Source of the DNA: Phototrophicus methaneseepsis
GTDB taxonomy: Bacteria > Chloroflexota > Anaerolineae > Aggregatilineales > Phototrophicaceae
Direction: 5' to 3'
Length of the DNA: 64,000 bases
NCBI RefSeq assembly: GCF_015500095.1
Contig: NZ_CP062983.1
Coordinates: 5,146,001-5,210,000 of the forward strand
The translations under genes and the position numbers were made by a program. Below, piece after piece: positions 15,579 through 25,113 of the stretch (the stretch's first letter is position 1; each line of letters starts with the position of its first letter). The notes under the pieces were generated by a model. That model saw only the letters and a program-made list of their open reading frames with translations, was not told the DNA's origin and made no database searches.

Positions 15579-16811
15579 TTAGGCCTCTTTTAGCGGTAAG
15601 ACCAGGTCCTTTTTGAAGGGCGTGATCGAAACAAGCTCGCCATTTTCCGTCACGATGAAGGTGTCTTCAACACGGACCCCATACCCATCTTCTGGATAGT
15701 AAAGGCCCGGCTCAATGGTGACGCAGTTCCCTACAGCAAAGACATCTTCCCGGCGCGTATGGCTGATGCTGGGGCGTTCATGAACTTTGAGGCCCAGGCC
15801 ATGCCCGAGTGAATGCACATAGCCCTTTAAACCACCAGGGTGACTGCGCTGCGTTTGGTGCCCATTCCCCTCGAAGAAATCCAACACGGCTTCTTGCATG
15901 GTATGGGTTGGTTTACCAACGCCAAAGGTCTCTACGGAAATATCCAATGCCTGCATGACTTCATCATAAGTCTTCTGGACTGTCTCAGGCGCATAACCGA
16001 TGCACCATGTCCGCGTGACATCATGATGATAGCCGCCGCCTAATTCACGCGGGAACAGGTCAAATACAATCGATTGGCCCAGCTTCAAGGGCATATTGCT
16101 CTGGCCCCGGCTGTGCGGATAACCCGCATCACGCCCCTGGGCGAAGATCATATCCGTATCTTCCAAACCACGATCCAACAGCGCGCGGCGCACAAACGTC
16201 TTGACATCGCCAATCGTCAGCGGGTTACCAGCGTCATCCACGACGACATCATCCCCATTGGCCTGGTGGCTGGCGATGAAATCCCAGGTTGCCTCCAGGA
16301 CTTCCACCGTACGAGCGCCAATATCGCTTAGGCGTTCGATTTCATCTGTATCTTTCGTCAGCATGACTTCTTCAAAGAGCGAGGGAGAAGCTTCACCCAC
16401 GAATTCGTAGTGAGGCAATTCCTGTTGCAAGGCCTGGAATACAGCAATCGTTTCATTGACCGTATTGCGACCGTACCAACCAATGCGCCCACCCTCAACG
16501 CCTGCTTCCTGTAAAGCCAATTCGAGCTTTTTCACTTCTCGCAGCAGAGGATCCGTAATTTGTGTGACAGCCTGCATATAACCGAGCTCACCATAGGTCA
16601 TCACCTTCAGGCCACTGTGACGCGCTTCTTCAATTTCCATGCCGCTTACAATGAGCAGGAAATCGCCACCGCGTTTTTTGACGATAGTCCCCCCGGTGAT
16701 ATGGGCCCCATTGACGAGATAATCGAGCACGTCATCATAGCCCTCGCCCCCAGCGACGATCAATGCGTCCAGGCCGCGGGCTGTCATTAAGGTATCGATG
16801 TCAGATTTCAT
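15579..16811 (-). CDS. M24 family metallopeptidase (Xaa-Pro aminopeptidase-like)
   Basis: 410 aa with the creatinase N-terminal domain (residues 1-150) and the pita-bread catalytic domain. The five metal ligands are visible in order: Asp in IVFDLFPREL, Asp in HHDVTRTW, His in HSLGHGLGLKVHE, Glu in TIEPGLYYPEDG and Glu in VRVEDTFIV. These are the dinuclear metal site of aminopeptidase P and prolidase. The enzyme cleaves peptides next to proline in the cytoplasm; aminopeptidase versus prolidase specificity cannot be separated from sequence. AAGGA lies 7 nt before the ATG. The unknown gene at 16896-17336 is 84 nt upstream on the same strand and might be co-transcribed. Confidence 0.92.
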   Translation of the reverse strand: MKSDIDTLMTARGLDALIVAGGEGYDDVLDYLVNGAHITGGTIVKKRGGDFLLIVSGMEIEEARHSGLKVMTYGELGYMQAVTQITDPLLREVKKLELALQEAGVEGGRIGWYGRNTVNETIAVFQALQQELPHYEFVGEASPSLFEEVMLTKDTDEIERLSDIGARTVEVLEATWDFIASHQANGDDVVVDDAGNPLTIGDVKTFVRRALLDRGLEDTDMIFAQGRDAGYPHSRGQSNMPLKLGQSIVFDLFPRELGGGYHHDVTRTWCIGYAPETVQKTYDEVMQALDISVETFGVGKPTHTMQEAVLDFFEGNGHQTQRSHPGGLKGYVHSLGHGLGLKVHERPSISHTRREDVFAVGNCVTIEPGLYYPEDGYGVRVEDTFIVTENGELVSITPFKKDLVLPLKEA

Positions 16812-16895
16812 GTTTGCTTCCTTGAGTCAGGCGAGTTGGTCCATATGGCTAAACACAGCACGGTTCAATACAGCGCTGCTGAATACAGCCAGACC

Positions 16896-17336
16896 CTAGT
16901 CTACATCCATCATGGGCAGTTCGGTCAGGGTGGTATCACGCTCCATGAGGAAATGAATCGCCTCCGCCCAGGTATCGACAGAATGCCACCGATAATGACG
17001 CGATTGGGAGCGCCCCGCCATCTTCAGGCCCATATTGGGCGTTGCAACGCTGATGACCCACCCAAACAGAGGATGTGCAATCAATCGTTCCCGAATGGCA
17101 TCGTCTGCGAATTTGGTATAAGCCGTCATAGATTTAGGCTGGCTGGCAATTTGTTCCGGCGTGTAGCGATTTCGGTGATCAATCAGCGTATGGACCATCG
17201 GCGGCTGGCCGCTTTTCTCGATTAATTCCAACGTTAAACGCGTGCGCTCAGCCATGATGGCCGTGTCCGTCGTGCCAGGTGCATATAAAACACGGCCCGG
17301 TATTAACCACTGTACGATATTAGAGTCGCTCATCAT
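16896..17336 (-). CDS. Conserved-looking hypothetical protein, about 146 aa
   Basis: 146 aa (start ATG 17336 or the next codon). It opens NIVQWLIPGRVLYAPGTTD, continues with a helix (ERTRLTLELIEKSG) and a strand PPMVHTLIDHRNR, then AHPLFGWVISVATPN. The alternating strands and helices resemble a small alpha/beta sensor or STAS-like fold, but I cannot place it in a family. There are no membrane segments or catalytic motif. It may be co-transcribed with the M24 peptidase gene. Coding composition and length make it a likely real gene. Confidence 0.6.
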   Translation of the reverse strand: MMSDSNIVQWLIPGRVLYAPGTTDTAIMAERTRLTLELIEKSGQPPMVHTLIDHRNRYTPEQIASQPKSMTAYTKFADDAIRERLIAHPLFGWVISVATPNMGLKMAGRSQSRHYRWHSVDTWAEAIHFLMERDTTLTELPMMDVD

Positions 17337-17688
17337 CCCATATCTTTCTTCTTAACATGAATACATTGCTGGATATGTTCTGAGAATGCCAGGAAGGGGT
17401 TCAACACATCGGCACGCCATACAGCATACCACGACCTGAAAAGAGCCAACTTGATACTTGTCCAAAGACCTAAATCCTTCACAAAATACCTTCGTTTTAC
17501 AGTCGCCTTACAGTCACCTGCAAACAAGGTCATTCGATAGTAAGTATGGTGCCAACAGGAAAAGGCATTCATGCATGCTCAATCGCCCTCATGAATGAGA
17601 GCAACCCGGCAATATAGCCTATACAAACAACTTGAAACTAACAACAGAAAGCCGCTACATAGCAAATGTAGAAAACGAAACAGGAAGC
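17337..17688. other. Intergenic region, nothing recognised
   Basis: About 350 nt between two minus-strand genes. A 79-codon frame (17333-17572, minus) has an unprotein-like Cys/Trp/His-rich product and no ribosome site, so I do not call it. A small hairpin CTACAT/ATGTAG lies near 17654-17670. The region should contain the promoter of the 16896-17336 gene. Confidence 0.4.
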
Positions 17689-18171
17689 TCAATCATCACG
17701 TAGAGAAGCAATTTCGCGGGTCCTTAAAAAGACCTCAACAACGATGAAGACCATCCCCATAAAGAATGCCAACGGGAGTGAAAGTGCTCTGGGTATCTGC
17801 AACCAGGCACACATCAAGACAAATAAGCCAATCCAGATGCTTTGACGAACGATAACGCCGCTCGGCGGCACTTCTGAATCCGTAGGGGTGAAGGTAACAT
17901 TGAGGTAACGAACAAAGGGAATCGCTGTACCGGTAACAGCCATGAACAAACAGGCAAAGAACAGCCACAACTCCCCACCAATACGCGGCTGCATGTGCGT
18001 AATCACGATATAAAGCCCTCCCCACCCGGCGAGCATCAATAAAACTGCCGAGATAAGCAAGCCCGTATGATCCGGCGGGCGGCTCGTCGTGGCGTCGTCT
18101 TTTGCTGGCTGGCTGGGGGCCCGCCTTCTGTGGTTAGGTCGTACTCGTGTTGTATCTGCCATAAGAGGCAT
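17689..18171 (-). CDS. Four-helix integral membrane protein, unknown function
   Basis: 160 aa. A basic, disordered cytoplasmic start of about 35 residues (RVRPNHRRRAPSQPAKDD) precedes four hydrophobic helices at about residues 37-60, 68-90, 108-125 and 130-150, with a short charged tail. No family recognised. On the minus strand TATAAT overlaps the first ATG (18171) and ends 7 nt before the ATG at 18162. If this is a real -10 box the mRNA would be leaderless and start at residue 4; the -35 is weak, so I give the longer form. Confidence 0.62.
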   Translation of the reverse strand: MPLMADTTRVRPNHRRRAPSQPAKDDATTSRPPDHTGLLISAVLLMLAGWGGLYIVITHMQPRIGGELWLFFACLFMAVTGTAIPFVRYLNVTFTPTDSEVPPSGVIVRQSIWIGLFVLMCAWLQIPRALSLPLAFFMGMVFIVVEVFLRTREIASLRDD

Positions 18172-18289
18172 TATAACAAATTCTGTGGCTGCTGCGGATA
18201 AAGCTTATCAGATGTTTTGTTAGCGACTTGTGGAGAAATACGTAGAGAAATATGTATGGAGAAACACGCAGGTGAATTGCCATAAATTT

Positions 18290-18312
18290 AAAGGGCGCTC
18301 AACGCGCCCTTT
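18290..18312. terminator. Hairpin terminator after the BTAD regulator gene
   Basis: AAAGGGCGC, loop TCAAC, GCGCCCTTT: a perfect 9-bp stem flanked by T-rich sequence on both sides (TTTAAATTT on the minus strand). It lies 45 nt beyond the stop of the minus-strand regulator gene. Confidence 0.8.
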
Positions 18313-18357
18313 TACTTTTTTGTGTTACTTTATGTGTTGATGGTATTTGCGAAGCGA

Positions 18358-19647
18358 TTAACGCACGTCGGCTGCAATTTTATCGTGTAGCTCTGTCGTG
18401 TCGCGCGATGGTGAGATACCGACTGTATGGTCGAGATGTTCCGCCAACAATTTATACTGCATAATCGCATCATCATGACGATCCAGACGCCAGTACATGA
18501 GCATGCAGTCACGGTAAATATCTTCCCGCTGAGGCATTTCTTTCAGCGCACGAGCATAGAAACCTAATGCTGGCCCGTATTCATCACGGCGCTTGTGCCA
18601 ACGCCCCATATCAATGAGCGCATCCGCATACATTAAGCGCAGTTTTTCACGACGATCCTGCACCCAGGGCATATCGTAATCCTGCAAGAAGGGGAAGCGA
18701 TAAATATCAATGGCTCGCCTTAAAGCTGCCGCTTCTTTATCTTCGTCAAGGGTAGTCGATGCTTCATTGACGGCTGCTTCAAACTCATCGACATCGTAAT
18801 TACGCACCAGCTTATCGCTCGGCACATAGAAGCCAGAGGCATAGCTTGTCAGTTCGTAATTGCCACCATCCAGGACATTGTTAGAAATACATTCCGTGAT
18901 TTTACGCTTGGTCACATGGAAGACATTTGTCGCTTCTTTGCGGCTCAAACGCGGCCAGAATGTTTCGAATATATCGGCCCTGGTAACACGATCGTTGTCC
19001 GTAAAGTAATAGAACAATTGTCTTGGTAATGCACCATCCCAAGAATCAATCGGGCGCCCATTGACCAAAACATGCCCCTGACCAAACGCATAAACTTCTA
19101 ACTGCGGTTTGGTAGGCTCGCTCTGTGGCTGGAAGATCAGATCGGTGGCACGCTTCTCTGTGCCAAGGACAACGGCGGTGCCATCCTGAACAAAAGGCGC
19201 GAACGGTTCCAAAGTCAGGAGCCGAGCATTGAACGCGATCTTTAAGTTGGCTGGCATACCATTTACGAAATCATGCACGAATTGGCTAAACGCTTTGCCT
19301 TGTTCAATTCGATCAATTTCGTCAATGTAGAGGAGATAGTCTGAATTCTTGTGATTTGAGAGATAGCTTGAGAGGCTTTCTGCAAGGGCTTGGGCCGCCT
19401 GTGTAGGGCCACTCTTGGTTTGGCTCGCTGCATTTGATTTGAAACCAGGGAGTGCTGCCGCTAACTCATCAACCAGCTGATCAATCCACACTTCCCAGGT
19501 CGTCACATCTTCCGTCAGACGAGTATAAATGAGGTTATCGCCATACTGATTCAGTAACCCGGTGAGGTAGACATTACGTGTCTGTGCACGGGGGTACAGA
19601 ATTAAAACGCGCTTATCGCTTAAATTAGGGATTTCGTGTTCGTACAT
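18358..19647 (-). CDS. SARP/BTAD-type transcriptional regulator with degenerate ATPase-like N-terminus
   Basis: About 429 aa. The C-terminal part is a bacterial transcriptional activator domain made of helical repeats (about residues 290-425, with ALRRAIDIYRFPFLQDYDMP and MPQREDIYRDCMLMYWRLDR). A winged-helix DNA-binding domain precedes it (about 185-285, QLEVYAFGQGHVLVNGRPI, PRQLFYYFTDNDRVTRADIF). The first 180 residues look like the NTPase region of MalT-like regulators (RVLILYPRAQTRNVYLTGLL and the Walker-B-like YLLYIDEIDRIEQG), but there is no Walker A GxxGxGKT. So it is probably not an active ATPase. GTG codons at 19659 and 19656 are possible starts; ATG 19647 with GGTG upstream is preferred. 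It is divergent from the sensor-kinase island and could regulate it. Confidence 0.78.
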   Translation of the reverse strand: MYEHEIPNLSDKRVLILYPRAQTRNVYLTGLLNQYGDNLIYTRLTEDVTTWEVWIDQLVDELAAALPGFKSNAASQTKSGPTQAAQALAESLSSYLSNHKNSDYLLYIDEIDRIEQGKAFSQFVHDFVNGMPANLKIAFNARLLTLEPFAPFVQDGTAVVLGTEKRATDLIFQPQSEPTKPQLEVYAFGQGHVLVNGRPIDSWDGALPRQLFYYFTDNDRVTRADIFETFWPRLSRKEATNVFHVTKRKITECISNNVLDGGNYELTSYASGFYVPSDKLVRNYDVDEFEAAVNEASTTLDEDKEAAALRRAIDIYRFPFLQDYDMPWVQDRREKLRLMYADALIDMGRWHKRRDEYGPALGFYARALKEMPQREDIYRDCMLMYWRLDRHDDAIMQYKLLAEHLDHTVGISPSRDTTELHDKIAADVR

Positions 19648-20606
19648 GAATTTCACCACTTATCTTACATAGACTAGGACCTCTTATGTATTTATTAATG
19701 ATGACAAAAGAGGTCTGGATAAAGCCGGATTACCACGTAACTTTGTGAAAACGGCGAATTTGTATGAAGTATTTCTACGCAATTTTATTAACACATCGTT
19801 AATCTTGAGAACAAATAGCAAAAACGGTATCGTTTCCAGCTATATTTTATACTACTTTTGGCGTAAGAAGCCAATTATCATTGATTTCATCATGATATAT
19901 ATATTTTTGTAGCTTATCCATACCCTGTAACGTCATATACGAACAAAGAGACCAGCAGGCGTGTAATATAGCTTAATAGTGATAATTTTTAAAGTGTAGA
20001 GCAAAAAGTATTCATTCTTTGCTCATTTTGTATACAAAGAAGCCTGTGATTCCCTACACCCTGACCAATTTCAACTTTACTGGCAAAATCAGGTGTAAAT
20101 CTTCACAAGTCTCGTAATTATCACTCGTTTAATTCCTTTTCGAAAGTCCAATCTCCAGCGCTATACTTAGTCTGTGCTGCTTTGGTAAAAATAATAGCTC
20201 ACCTATTACACGAATTAGTAAAGAAATATAACATTAAACTTGTATAATGCGAGCCAAAACCACACCTACACATCGGGATTTTATATTTTTTACAACTTTT
20301 TTACGTTGGCCCCCATATGATTTCAGTATCTAATATGGCTCATAGTGTCTAACTTTTCTCGTTATAAACGAAATCCTAACAAAACCTTCACACAAACAAA
20401 TCCTTTCCTAGATGGTGTCTAAATGTATCGTAATGCAGAATGAAGATACCTTTGAGACACCATGTAGCATAATTACAAATTGAGGAGGATGTTGTATGAT
20501 TGATAGGTTGCATCTAAATTGATGAATAATTAAGCGCTTTGAGTGGTGGTTTTTGTTATCTACAGGGTAAGTACCTAACCTAACATATGTATAGCGTGCA
20601 TCAAAA
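19648..20606. other. Long AT-rich divergent intergenic region
   Basis: About 960 nt, clearly AT-richer than the flanking genes, between the BTAD regulator (minus) and the first multi-GAF kinase (plus). No long credible gene is present. A TATAAT at 20243-20248 could be a plus-strand -10 box (no good -35). GTGTCTAA occurs twice (about 20347 and 20416). A tiny reading frame with a perfect Shine-Dalgarno lies at 20496-20522. The length and composition fit a control region with several binding sites or a small RNA gene, but nothing more can be shown from sequence. Confidence 0.45.
20496..20522 (+). CDS. Possible leader peptide (8 codons)
   Basis: AGGAGG at 20483-20488 is followed after exactly 7 nt by ATG, giving MIDRLHLN and then TGA at 20520-20522. 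This is one of the best ribosome sites in the window. The large kinase gene starts 84 nt downstream at a GTG that has no visible ribosome site. The frame could be an upstream regulatory peptide whose translation controls the kinase mRNA. It could also be the chance remnant of a lost start. Confidence 0.35.
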   Translation: MIDRLHLN

Positions 20607-23600
20607 GTGACCCAGCAAAACAAACCTATTGCCTTGGTTCTAAACCTTATCACTGTGTTTGCGCTCGTTGGCAGCACATCTATTATCTGGCCGATGCTTG
20701 CAGAGCCCACCATACGGCTGGCCCTCCTTGCCAGTATCCTTGCTATTGTAACGATCATTATTTACAGCCCTTCCCCAACAACAGCTTTGCAGGGGTTGTT
20801 TCTGGTTAGTGCCGTCTTCGTACTGGCAAGCCATGTAGGGATTGCGCTGCTGGTACTCATCGTTGGGACGCTGTTAGGAACCCTGATCCATACTCTGAGC
20901 GATGCGAGACATAAGAAAAAGCCAACAGCGGCAGGTCACCTCAGGGCAAGGCTGATACAGGCATTATGGAACTGCGCGCAAATCATTGCAGAGGTAGGCA
21001 TTGGTCTGCTGGCCGTTTTCGTCGTTTTGCTGCTCACGCAGACAACGCTACCCATGATTGCCATTGAGCTTTTTACCGTCATCACGGTACTGGTCGCGCT
21101 CTTCCTGGGGCTATCCTTATCCTATCTCATTCACACGCTGTTACTTCCCGATGCGGAGATCATTGCCCAGTTCCAGCATCTGCATGTATGGATCAAGAGC
21201 GGCGTATTCGTCACGGGCATCCTCGCACTGAGCCTGACGCTCACGAACGTAGGGCCTGTTGTGTATGCAGCTATGCTGCTCTTCGCCGTCTATCACATTA
21301 CAAGGCCTGCAGTTTCTACCGTGTCCTTTAAAGAACAGATGGCTTCGCTAGAGACGAGTTACCACGATGAGTTGACCGTTTTGAAGCAAATCAGCAGAAA
21401 GATCACTGGCAGTATGCTGCTGGACGATCTGCTGCTGCAAATATATGAAGACATCCAATCTGTGCTTTCATTCGATACGTTTTATGTTGCGACCTATGAT
21501 GAAACGTATGTCACAGTGGCTTTTCCTTTTGTGATGCAGCAAAACGAGCGACAGAATTGGGAAGTCCACGCGCTCGATAATGGCTATACCAGCCAGGTTA
21601 TCCGTTCAGGCGACCGGGTGCATATTACGCTGAGTAATCAGCACCTTTACCCTAGCCTCCAGCCCAACACACAGGAACGGCAAGTAGCCGCTTTCGCCGG
21701 GGTGCCTCTCACCATTGATGGCGAGCAGTACGGCGTCATGGCGATTATGCATCATGGGAACGCGCGTGCATTCACTGAAAAAGACGTGCTGCTGCTGGAA
21801 ACGCTAGCCTCTCAGACGAGTGTCGCTATCCGCAATGCGACGGTTTACCAGCAAACGATGATGTTGGCGCAGAATATGTCCTTCATCAACACATCGCTGC
21901 ATGACGTCATGTTCAACATCGACCGCGCTGAAGCCCTGCAAACCGCCTGCGAAATCGCCGCTAGCCTGACGCATACCAAAAAAGCAGCTATCTTCGTCAA
22001 TGACTTAGAGGAAGACATCCAGACAGCAGTTGCTTATACGGGCTTCGCAGAAGGCACCGCTCCGCCAGATTGGCGCGATATGGAAGATACAAGCTTCGAC
22101 CCGGAAACGACAATCAATATTTCCGATACCAACCAGGCCAGCGATGCGATCCAACGCATGGCCCGTATCAGTGACTTCCGGGCCATCCTGGGGGTGCCGC
22201 TGCACTCCGGGGCGTCCGTCATCGGCAGCCTGAACGTCTACCATGACACACCCTATCAATATACAGCCAGCGAAGTCAGCCTGATGGAAATGTTGGCGAA
22301 TCAGGTCGCCGCGGCGCTGGATAACGCGGAACTCCTGCGTGCGCTAGAGCTTTACGCCTCTGAGCAAGCTCAACTTGTTGAATTATCGCGTGCTTCCTCT
22401 GTTCAGCTTGAACTTGAGCAGATTGTCCTGAAGATCAACCAGGTGCTGCGAGATTTGTTCCATTTTGCCAAGGTCGATGTCGCCCTGACATTGCCCGGTC
22501 GCAGCGAAGACCTGCTGCTCACAGCCGATGTCGGCCAGGAGCACGTCACACGCAGCTACCGCGACTTAAAACAAATCCCGGAATTGACAGAAATCCTGGC
22601 AAGTGTCCGCTTCAACGTGGTGCGTTGGGATCTGGATAATGAAGGCCTATCCGATGCGCTGCGCGAGATTATGCAGCAGGTGGGTGATGTCATCCGCATT
22701 GGGGTTCCGCTCATCATCAATCAGGAAGTCATCGGCATTTTGCAGATGCGCAACGACACCAAGCATACCCTGACAGGCAACGATATTCGCCTATTGGAGA
22801 TGGCAACCAACCAGATTTCTTTCCAGCTTTATAATGCGCGTCGCTACAACCAGACAGAAGAAGAATTGGTACAGCGGCTAGAGCAGCTTGCCCTTCTGGA
22901 AGAAATTGCTGTGCAGATCGCGCAATCGCTTGATACAGGCATTATCCTGCGTAATGTGCTAGAAGCCGCCATGCGTGCGACACAGGCCACCAAGAGCACT
23001 GTCAGCCTGATTACCTCCTCCGGCGACCTTGAAAGCACCATCCACGAGATGGTTCATAATCGCTTCACACGGCGCACAGAAGTACAGTCGCTTGAGGCGC
23101 ACCCGCTGGCAGATGTCATCCAAACAGGGGAATATCGCTTACAAAATCATCTGCCGGAACCAGGCACAGCCGACCCGGACGATACGACAATCCCCTCAGC
23201 GGAAAATGTGCGCACTTATCAGTCCTCGCTGGCGGTGCCGTTGCAACATACGGGCAAAACGCTCGGCGTGTTGGAGGTACAAAGTACACGACCTGATTTC
23301 TTCACAAATGAGCAGGTCGGCTTCTTGAAGAACCTCGCTAGCCATGCAGCCATCAGCATCAGCAATGCCACGATGCTGCAAGAGCGTCAGCAGCAGGTGA
23401 CGATGCTTAGCCGCTTGCGTGATATGACCCTCAGTGCTGTCGAGACCCTCAACCAGAATGAGATCATCCACGTCATCACGCGTGAATCGCTGGCGGTGCT
23501 CGATGGTTACCAGAGTGCCCTATACTACTATGACCCGCAGCTTGATCGTCTCATCCAGGTGACGGGCTTCATACGCGGTAAAGAAAGCGAAATTCCACGC

Positions 23601-25004
23601 GTTGGCGAGCCGCTCATCCCGGATGCGGCTGTTTATAAGGCCGTCCATGAAGCCGAAACACGCTACATCATGGATACGGCTGAAGATGCGGATTATCAGT
23701 CTTTCCGGCTGAAAGATCAGGTCCAACATCGCAGCATCGTGATTATGCCGATTGCACGGCATCACAATATCCAGGAAGTCCTATGCATCACATTCCAGAA
23801 TCCGAAGTTCTTCGATGATGAGTTCATCAATACGGTCGATCTGTTATCGCTGCAGGTCGCGCGCCACCTGGAAATTATCTCTCTGAGCGAGAGCCTGAGC
23901 AGTAGCAACAACCAGATGCGCATTATCCTCAATGCTAGCCGCGATGGTCTGGCTTTGCTAGATCGCAATGGCTTCGTTCAATCTGCGAACCTGGCAGCAG
24001 AGCAATTGCTCGGCATTAAGGTCGATGCGGAAAACCGGGATTCCTTCGCTGAAATCCTGGCGAACAGCCTCCACCCTGGAGATAAAGATGCGGCTGAAGC
24101 GTATGCTCAGGAAGTCGATACCATCTACCGCACACGGGCGTCTTCAATCGCAGACCGGGAATACGTCATCCCCGCAGAGGGGAAGCCAATATATATTAAA
24201 GAGACGCACACCTCCGTCACAGATGATGAAGGGCGGCTTATCGCGCGTTTGGTCACCCTGCGCGATCAATCTGAAGAAAAAGAACTGGAAGAATATCGCC
24301 AGAAAGTGCAGAGCATGGTTATCCATGATCTGCGTGGCCCGCTGGGCTCTATCATTAGCAGCATGTACCTGGCATTGGCCTTGCTGCAAAATGACGCCGA
24401 TACCGTCGATGAAAATCTGGTGCCTTCGCTAGAAGTCAGCCTGGAAAGTGCCAACCAACTGCTGCACCTGGTTGATAGCATGCGCGACATCGAACGTATG
24501 GATAAGGGTGAACTGCCGCTTGACTGCCAATTGCTGCCTGTTGATTACCTCATGGAGCAAGCTGTCGATGCCCTTTCCACCTCGATGGATGAGGCAAACC
24601 TCACTATTGAGACGCGTATTGCAGATGATATTACGGAAGTTTACGCCGATAATGACCTGATTCGCCGCGTTTTAATCAATCTACTGCAAAATGCTTATAA
24701 GTTTACACCGAGCGGTGGGCGTATAATGATAGGTGCAGATCACGAAACAGACGAGGAAAATCAGGTTCGGTTCTTCATTTGTGATACCGGGCCGGGCATC
24801 CCGGCTGATATGCGCGAGCGCGTCTTTGAGCAGTACGAACAGATCACAACCCAGAAGCCCTATCAGGGCGATAAAGGCAGCGGCCTTGGCCTGCATTTTT
24901 GTAAGTTAGCGGTTGAGGCACATGGTGGCCGCATCTGGGTTGCGGACGAGGGACCGCTCTCTGGGGCCTGTTTCGCCTTTACATTGCCATTAGCACCGGA
25001 CTAA
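20607..25004 (+). CDS. Multi-GAF membrane sensor histidine kinase (1465 aa)
   Basis: Residues 1-235 hold about seven hydrophobic helices. Five GAF domains follow at roughly 270-418, 427-580, 598-745, 762-925 and 938-1095. Then comes a PAS domain (about 1104-1225, IILNASRDGLALLDRNGFVQ). HisKA has its phospho-accepting His at 1240 (VIHDLRGPLGS), and HATPase_c (about 1350-1462) has N-box INLLQNAYKFTP, G1 DTGPGIP and G2 GSGLGLHFCK. All catalytic motifs are intact, so it should autophosphorylate; no receiver is attached. The N-terminal sequence upstream is closed by a stop, so GTG 20607 is the only early start although no ribosome site is visible. It is the first gene of the sensory island, followed after 109 nt by a second kinase of similar design. 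Confidence 0.92.
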   Translation: MTQQNKPIALVLNLITVFALVGSTSIIWPMLAEPTIRLALLASILAIVTIIIYSPSPTTALQGLFLVSAVFVLASHVGIALLVLIVGTLLGTLIHTLSDARHKKKPTAAGHLRARLIQALWNCAQIIAEVGIGLLAVFVVLLLTQTTLPMIAIELFTVITVLVALFLGLSLSYLIHTLLLPDAEIIAQFQHLHVWIKSGVFVTGILALSLTLTNVGPVVYAAMLLFAVYHITRPAVSTVSFKEQMASLETSYHDELTVLKQISRKITGSMLLDDLLLQIYEDIQSVLSFDTFYVATYDETYVTVAFPFVMQQNERQNWEVHALDNGYTSQVIRSGDRVHITLSNQHLYPSLQPNTQERQVAAFAGVPLTIDGEQYGVMAIMHHGNARAFTEKDVLLLETLASQTSVAIRNATVYQQTMMLAQNMSFINTSLHDVMFNIDRAEALQTACEIAASLTHTKKAAIFVNDLEEDIQTAVAYTGFAEGTAPPDWRDMEDTSFDPETTINISDTNQASDAIQRMARISDFRAILGVPLHSGASVIGSLNVYHDTPYQYTASEVSLMEMLANQVAAALDNAELLRALELYASEQAQLVELSRASSVQLELEQIVLKINQVLRDLFHFAKVDVALTLPGRSEDLLLTADVGQEHVTRSYRDLKQIPELTEILASVRFNVVRWDLDNEGLSDALREIMQQVGDVIRIGVPLIINQEVIGILQMRNDTKHTLTGNDIRLLEMATNQISFQLYNARRYNQTEEELVQRLEQLALLEEIAVQIAQSLDTGIILRNVLEAAMRATQATKSTVSLITSSGDLESTIHEMVHNRFTRRTEVQSLEAHPLADVIQTGEYRLQNHLPEPGTADPDDTTIPSAENVRTYQSSLAVPLQHTGKTLGVLEVQSTRPDFFTNEQVGFLKNLASHAAISISNATMLQERQQQVTMLSRLRDMTLSAVETLNQNEIIHVITRESLAVLDGYQSALYYYDPQLDRLIQVTGFIRGKESEIPRVGEPLIPDAAVYKAVHEAETRYIMDTAEDADYQSFRLKDQVQHRSIVIMPIARHHNIQEVLCITFQNPKFFDDEFINTVDLLSLQVARHLEIISLSESLSSSNNQMRIILNASRDGLALLDRNGFVQSANLAAEQLLGIKVDAENRDSFAEILANSLHPGDKDAAEAYAQEVDTIYRTRASSIADREYVIPAEGKPIYIKETHTSVTDDEGRLIARLVTLRDQSEEKELEEYRQKVQSMVIHDLRGPLGSIISSMYLALALLQNDADTVDENLVPSLEVSLESANQLLHLVDSMRDIERMDKGELPLDCQLLPVDYLMEQAVDALSTSMDEANLTIETRIADDITEVYADNDLIRRVLINLLQNAYKFTPSGGRIMIGADHETDEENQVRFFICDTGPGIPADMRERVFEQYEQITTQKPYQGDKGSGLGLHFCKLAVEAHGGRIWVADEGPLSGACFAFTLPLAPD

Positions 25005-25113
25005 CGTCGCTACAGCTCGCTATCTATCCGGCCCAAATGTCGCTGGCAGGTCATCAGCCGCCTCGATGTGAAGATCTGCGTTTAGTACAAACCGATGGTC
25101 ATATCGAGAATTT

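Noticed and set aside
17333-17572. 79-codon frame overlapping the start of the 16896-17336 gene
   Set aside because: The product is rich in Cys, Trp, His and Tyr without any fold-like pattern, and no Shine-Dalgarno is present.
20408-20758. 116-codon minus-strand frame at the start of the kinase island
   Set aside because: It overlaps the beginning of the kinase gene and continues into the AT-rich gap; the composition is not protein-like.
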